Part shown: piece after piece, positions 1-64,000 of the stretch
Numbering within the stretch: position 1 is the stretch's first letter
Layout of the letters: every line of letters begins with the position of its first letter
Origin: Catonia carolina
Lineage: Eukaryota; Arthropoda; Insecta; Hemiptera; Achilidae
Reading direction: 5' to 3'
Assembly (NCBI GenBank): GCA_035578175.1
Contig: JAQMRL010000002.1
Coordinates: 79,571,325 to 79,635,324 of the forward strand
DNA length: 64,000 bases
Translations under genes and position numbers: made by a program
The notes under the pieces: model-generated
Database searches by the model: none
Told to the model about the DNA's origin: nothing
Seen by the model: the letters and a program-made list of their open reading frames with translations, nothing else

Positions 1-7
1 GTACTTA

Positions 8-62308
<62,301 letters not shown>

Positions 62309-62379
62309 TTATTACACGCCAAACTCAGCTGACAATAAATATTTTACACAAAACACCCTATGTAGGATTTTAAACAGCC

Positions 62380-62578
62380 GTATTATTTAAAATTAAACAC
62401 ATGATCAAAAGTAAACATAATATATCTAATATAAAAAATAATCTAGAAATAAATAACAGACAAAATGAAATTGAAATTTTGGAAAAATATTATATTTATA
62501 AATACAATAACAGGGAAAAATTAATGAACACACAGATTGAATATGACAATCAACTGATTAAGTTGGCAAGACTGTTTT
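62380..62578 (+). pseudogene. Possible Penelope-like element ORF C-terminus
   Basis: Frame NLEINNRQNEIEILEKYYIY then KYNNREKLMNTQIEYDNQLI to ARLF* resembles the extreme C-terminus of Penelope-type proteins (E-x-x-x-I near the end). It is directly upstream of a family B arm, which fits an ORF followed by the terminal repeat. Weak by itself. Confidence 0.4.
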
Positions 62579-62589
62579 AAATATAAGAA

Positions 62590-62760
62590 TCGACTATTCC
62601 TTATTTACCATGGTAGGAGCAGGAAGTTTTAAATTTTGACGTAAAAGATTTTAATTTACTGAAGATGTGTACAAGATACACACGAAAACGCTATAAACAT
62701 TGGTAAGTGTTTTATGTTACCGTATTCTGGTGGTTAGAAATATATATTTCAATTTACATA
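62590..62760 (+). repeat. Family B arm with hammerhead-like motif
   Basis: CCATGGTAGGAGCAGGAAGT to CTGGTGGTTAG. The motif at 62655-62697 has CUGAAGA and GAAA but stem II is ACACAC-shifted and stem III reads AACGC, so it is probably weakened. Confidence 0.65.
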
Positions 62761-62764
62761 AAAC

Positions 62765-62910
62765 ATCTTCCCCATAACAGGCAGGTGGAGTGTTAAATTT
62801 TTTGCACTCGATCTGCTAGAGTTCCAGGGACACATAAAAAATAGTTATGTTTCTTATCACATGATCAGCCAATTATATGACTGAAGCATTCAAGAACAAA
62901 AAAGGTATAG
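62765..62910 (+). repeat. AAC SINE-like repeat, 5' part only
   Basis: CCCCATAACAGGCAGGTGGA to AATTATATGACTGAAGC, then breaks off. Confidence 0.7.
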
Positions 62911-62924
62911 TCATTTGAGTCATG

Positions 62925-63760
62925 AGTTTGCCCTTGTTTGCAACGAGGGGTAAAGAAGAAACAGCATTAGTGCACATGCACGACTGCTTTAATTTCAGTA
63001 CACAAACATAACAACTTATACTATACCCCGAGCATAGCCTATACAGTATATCGCGGAACCTTTTGTAGGTTAACTGTACGAATATAACTGTTTGTTACTG
63101 TAAACAGAAATGTTAGTTTCTCGAGAATGTGGGCAGACTATTCAGTGCTGAACAAAATCTAATATGCAGTGTAATAAAATCCTGTTAACTTGAAACTAAA
63201 CAAAAATGCCTTTCAATGCCTCTTAATAAAAGCCATGAGTGAGTGGCTAACTACTGTGATGTTTCTCTTTCCACAATTTGAAAAATAAAGAAGGAAATTA
63301 AAGATGTGAAGAAGCTATTCTTCAGCAGTTTTGTTGACATCTGGTAACAAAAAGGAAGCGGTTAGATAGACTAGCGAGACTGATAGTGAAGACGCCGGTG
63401 ACAGCGATCGTAAAGAAGGCGATTCATTCGTAGAAAATTTGTTCCAATGGAATAAGGTAGCTGGTAATTACAGTACATCAAACATTTCTAGTCGTGTAAT
63501 TAAGGTAGAGGCAGTATTACAGGACAGATTTATTTCTTATAATGTTTATGAAGAAAATTTTCTCGTATCAAACGACAGCTTACAAAATGTATGTAGAAAC
63601 TGCACGGTAGTGAAATGTACACTATAGTGAATAGTGAAAAGTGTACACGGTAGTGAATAGTAATATAACACTGTTGAGGTTGGCAGCACTGTCAAATTTT
63701 CATTTCCCTTCCTCACAGCCCATCCATACGCAAAAGGCAATCTCGTGACTTCAGTATCTA
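62925..63760 (+). repeat. Unclassified element U2, second copy
   Basis: Aligns with 25690-27660 (minus the tandem copies and the mariner). Contains a 62-codon frame at 63439-63627 (MFQWNKVAGNYSTSNISSRV) I could not place. Confidence 0.6.
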
Positions 63761-63771
63761 TAGAAGTGAAA

Positions 63772-64000
63772 ATCTGGTGTGAAACACTCACACAACTTTC
63801 TCTTGCCAATGCAAATAATTAATAATAAACCTAACATTATTAATAAAATATTAGAAATAAACGAAAAACTAACCTCAAAAACATAACCTTATTTTAATCA
63901 TGAGTGAATGATGCAAAATGAAAATCAACCTTAGTTTGGCTTAGAAAACGGAAAATCACTCTTTCTCTCTAAACTAGGCTCTGTAGAGAAAAATGCTTTA
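63772..64000 (+). mobile_element. HEL copy 11, cut by the window end
   Basis: Begins TCTGGTGTGAAACACTCACA and matches HEL copy 1 almost base for base to the end of the window. Confidence 0.8.

Noticed and set aside
63439..63627. Small host gene
   Set aside because: Lies inside repeat U2 with a second, disrupted copy at 26168-27660.

Overview
This 64 kb window is eukaryotic, AT-rich and packed with transposons. It is almost certainly insect DNA. A hemipteran is my best guess, from the mix of mariner, rosa-like, Helentron-like, Penelope-like and RTE-like repeats, but nothing in the window proves the order. Only one host gene is visible: the orthologue of CYFIP/Sra-1, the Rac1-binding subunit of the WAVE actin-regulatory complex. 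It lies on the minus strand. Fourteen coding exons run from 62287 down to 27, all with GT/AG junctions and one unbroken reading frame of 2369 nt (about 790 codons, equal to roughly residues 70-862 of the ~1253-residue vertebrate proteins). The first coding exon(s) lie beyond 64000 and the C-terminal third lies left of position 1.

Everything else is intron filled with mobile elements. The largest intron (11914-35827, 23.9 kb) holds a dense nest of them. Main families: (1) an ~0.95 kb Helentron-like non-autonomous element (called HEL here) in about eleven copies, with inverted subterminal repeats, an internal (CA)n and a 3' hairpin; (2) Tc1/mariner elements, one with an intact 356-codon transposase (3838-5136) and many deletion derivatives; (3) several non-LTR retrotransposon fragments with clear target-site duplications; (4) at least three SINE or SINE-like families; (5) palindromic Penelope-like repeats; (6) a Merlin-like and a Tigger-like element; (7) several MITEs and unclassified repeats.

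Three observations stand out. First, three unrelated-looking palindromic repeat families carry what reads as a minimal type I hammerhead ribozyme: core CUGANGA...GAAA, complementary stem I, tiny stem III and a UA cleavage site, each with different stem sequences. Second, five Tc1/mariner derivatives share a 'fold-back' architecture in which one end of the transposon is replaced by a long inverted copy of the other end. Two of them share the same junction, so the rearranged form seems to have transposed as a unit. Third, one HEL copy contains a captured fragment of the neighbouring CYFIP exon with its flanking intron, a typical Helitron-type gene capture.

No rRNA, bona fide tRNA, CRISPR or second protein-coding host gene could be supported. 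Boundaries of old repeats are approximate (tens of bases). Boundaries given with TA or longer target-site duplications were read directly.
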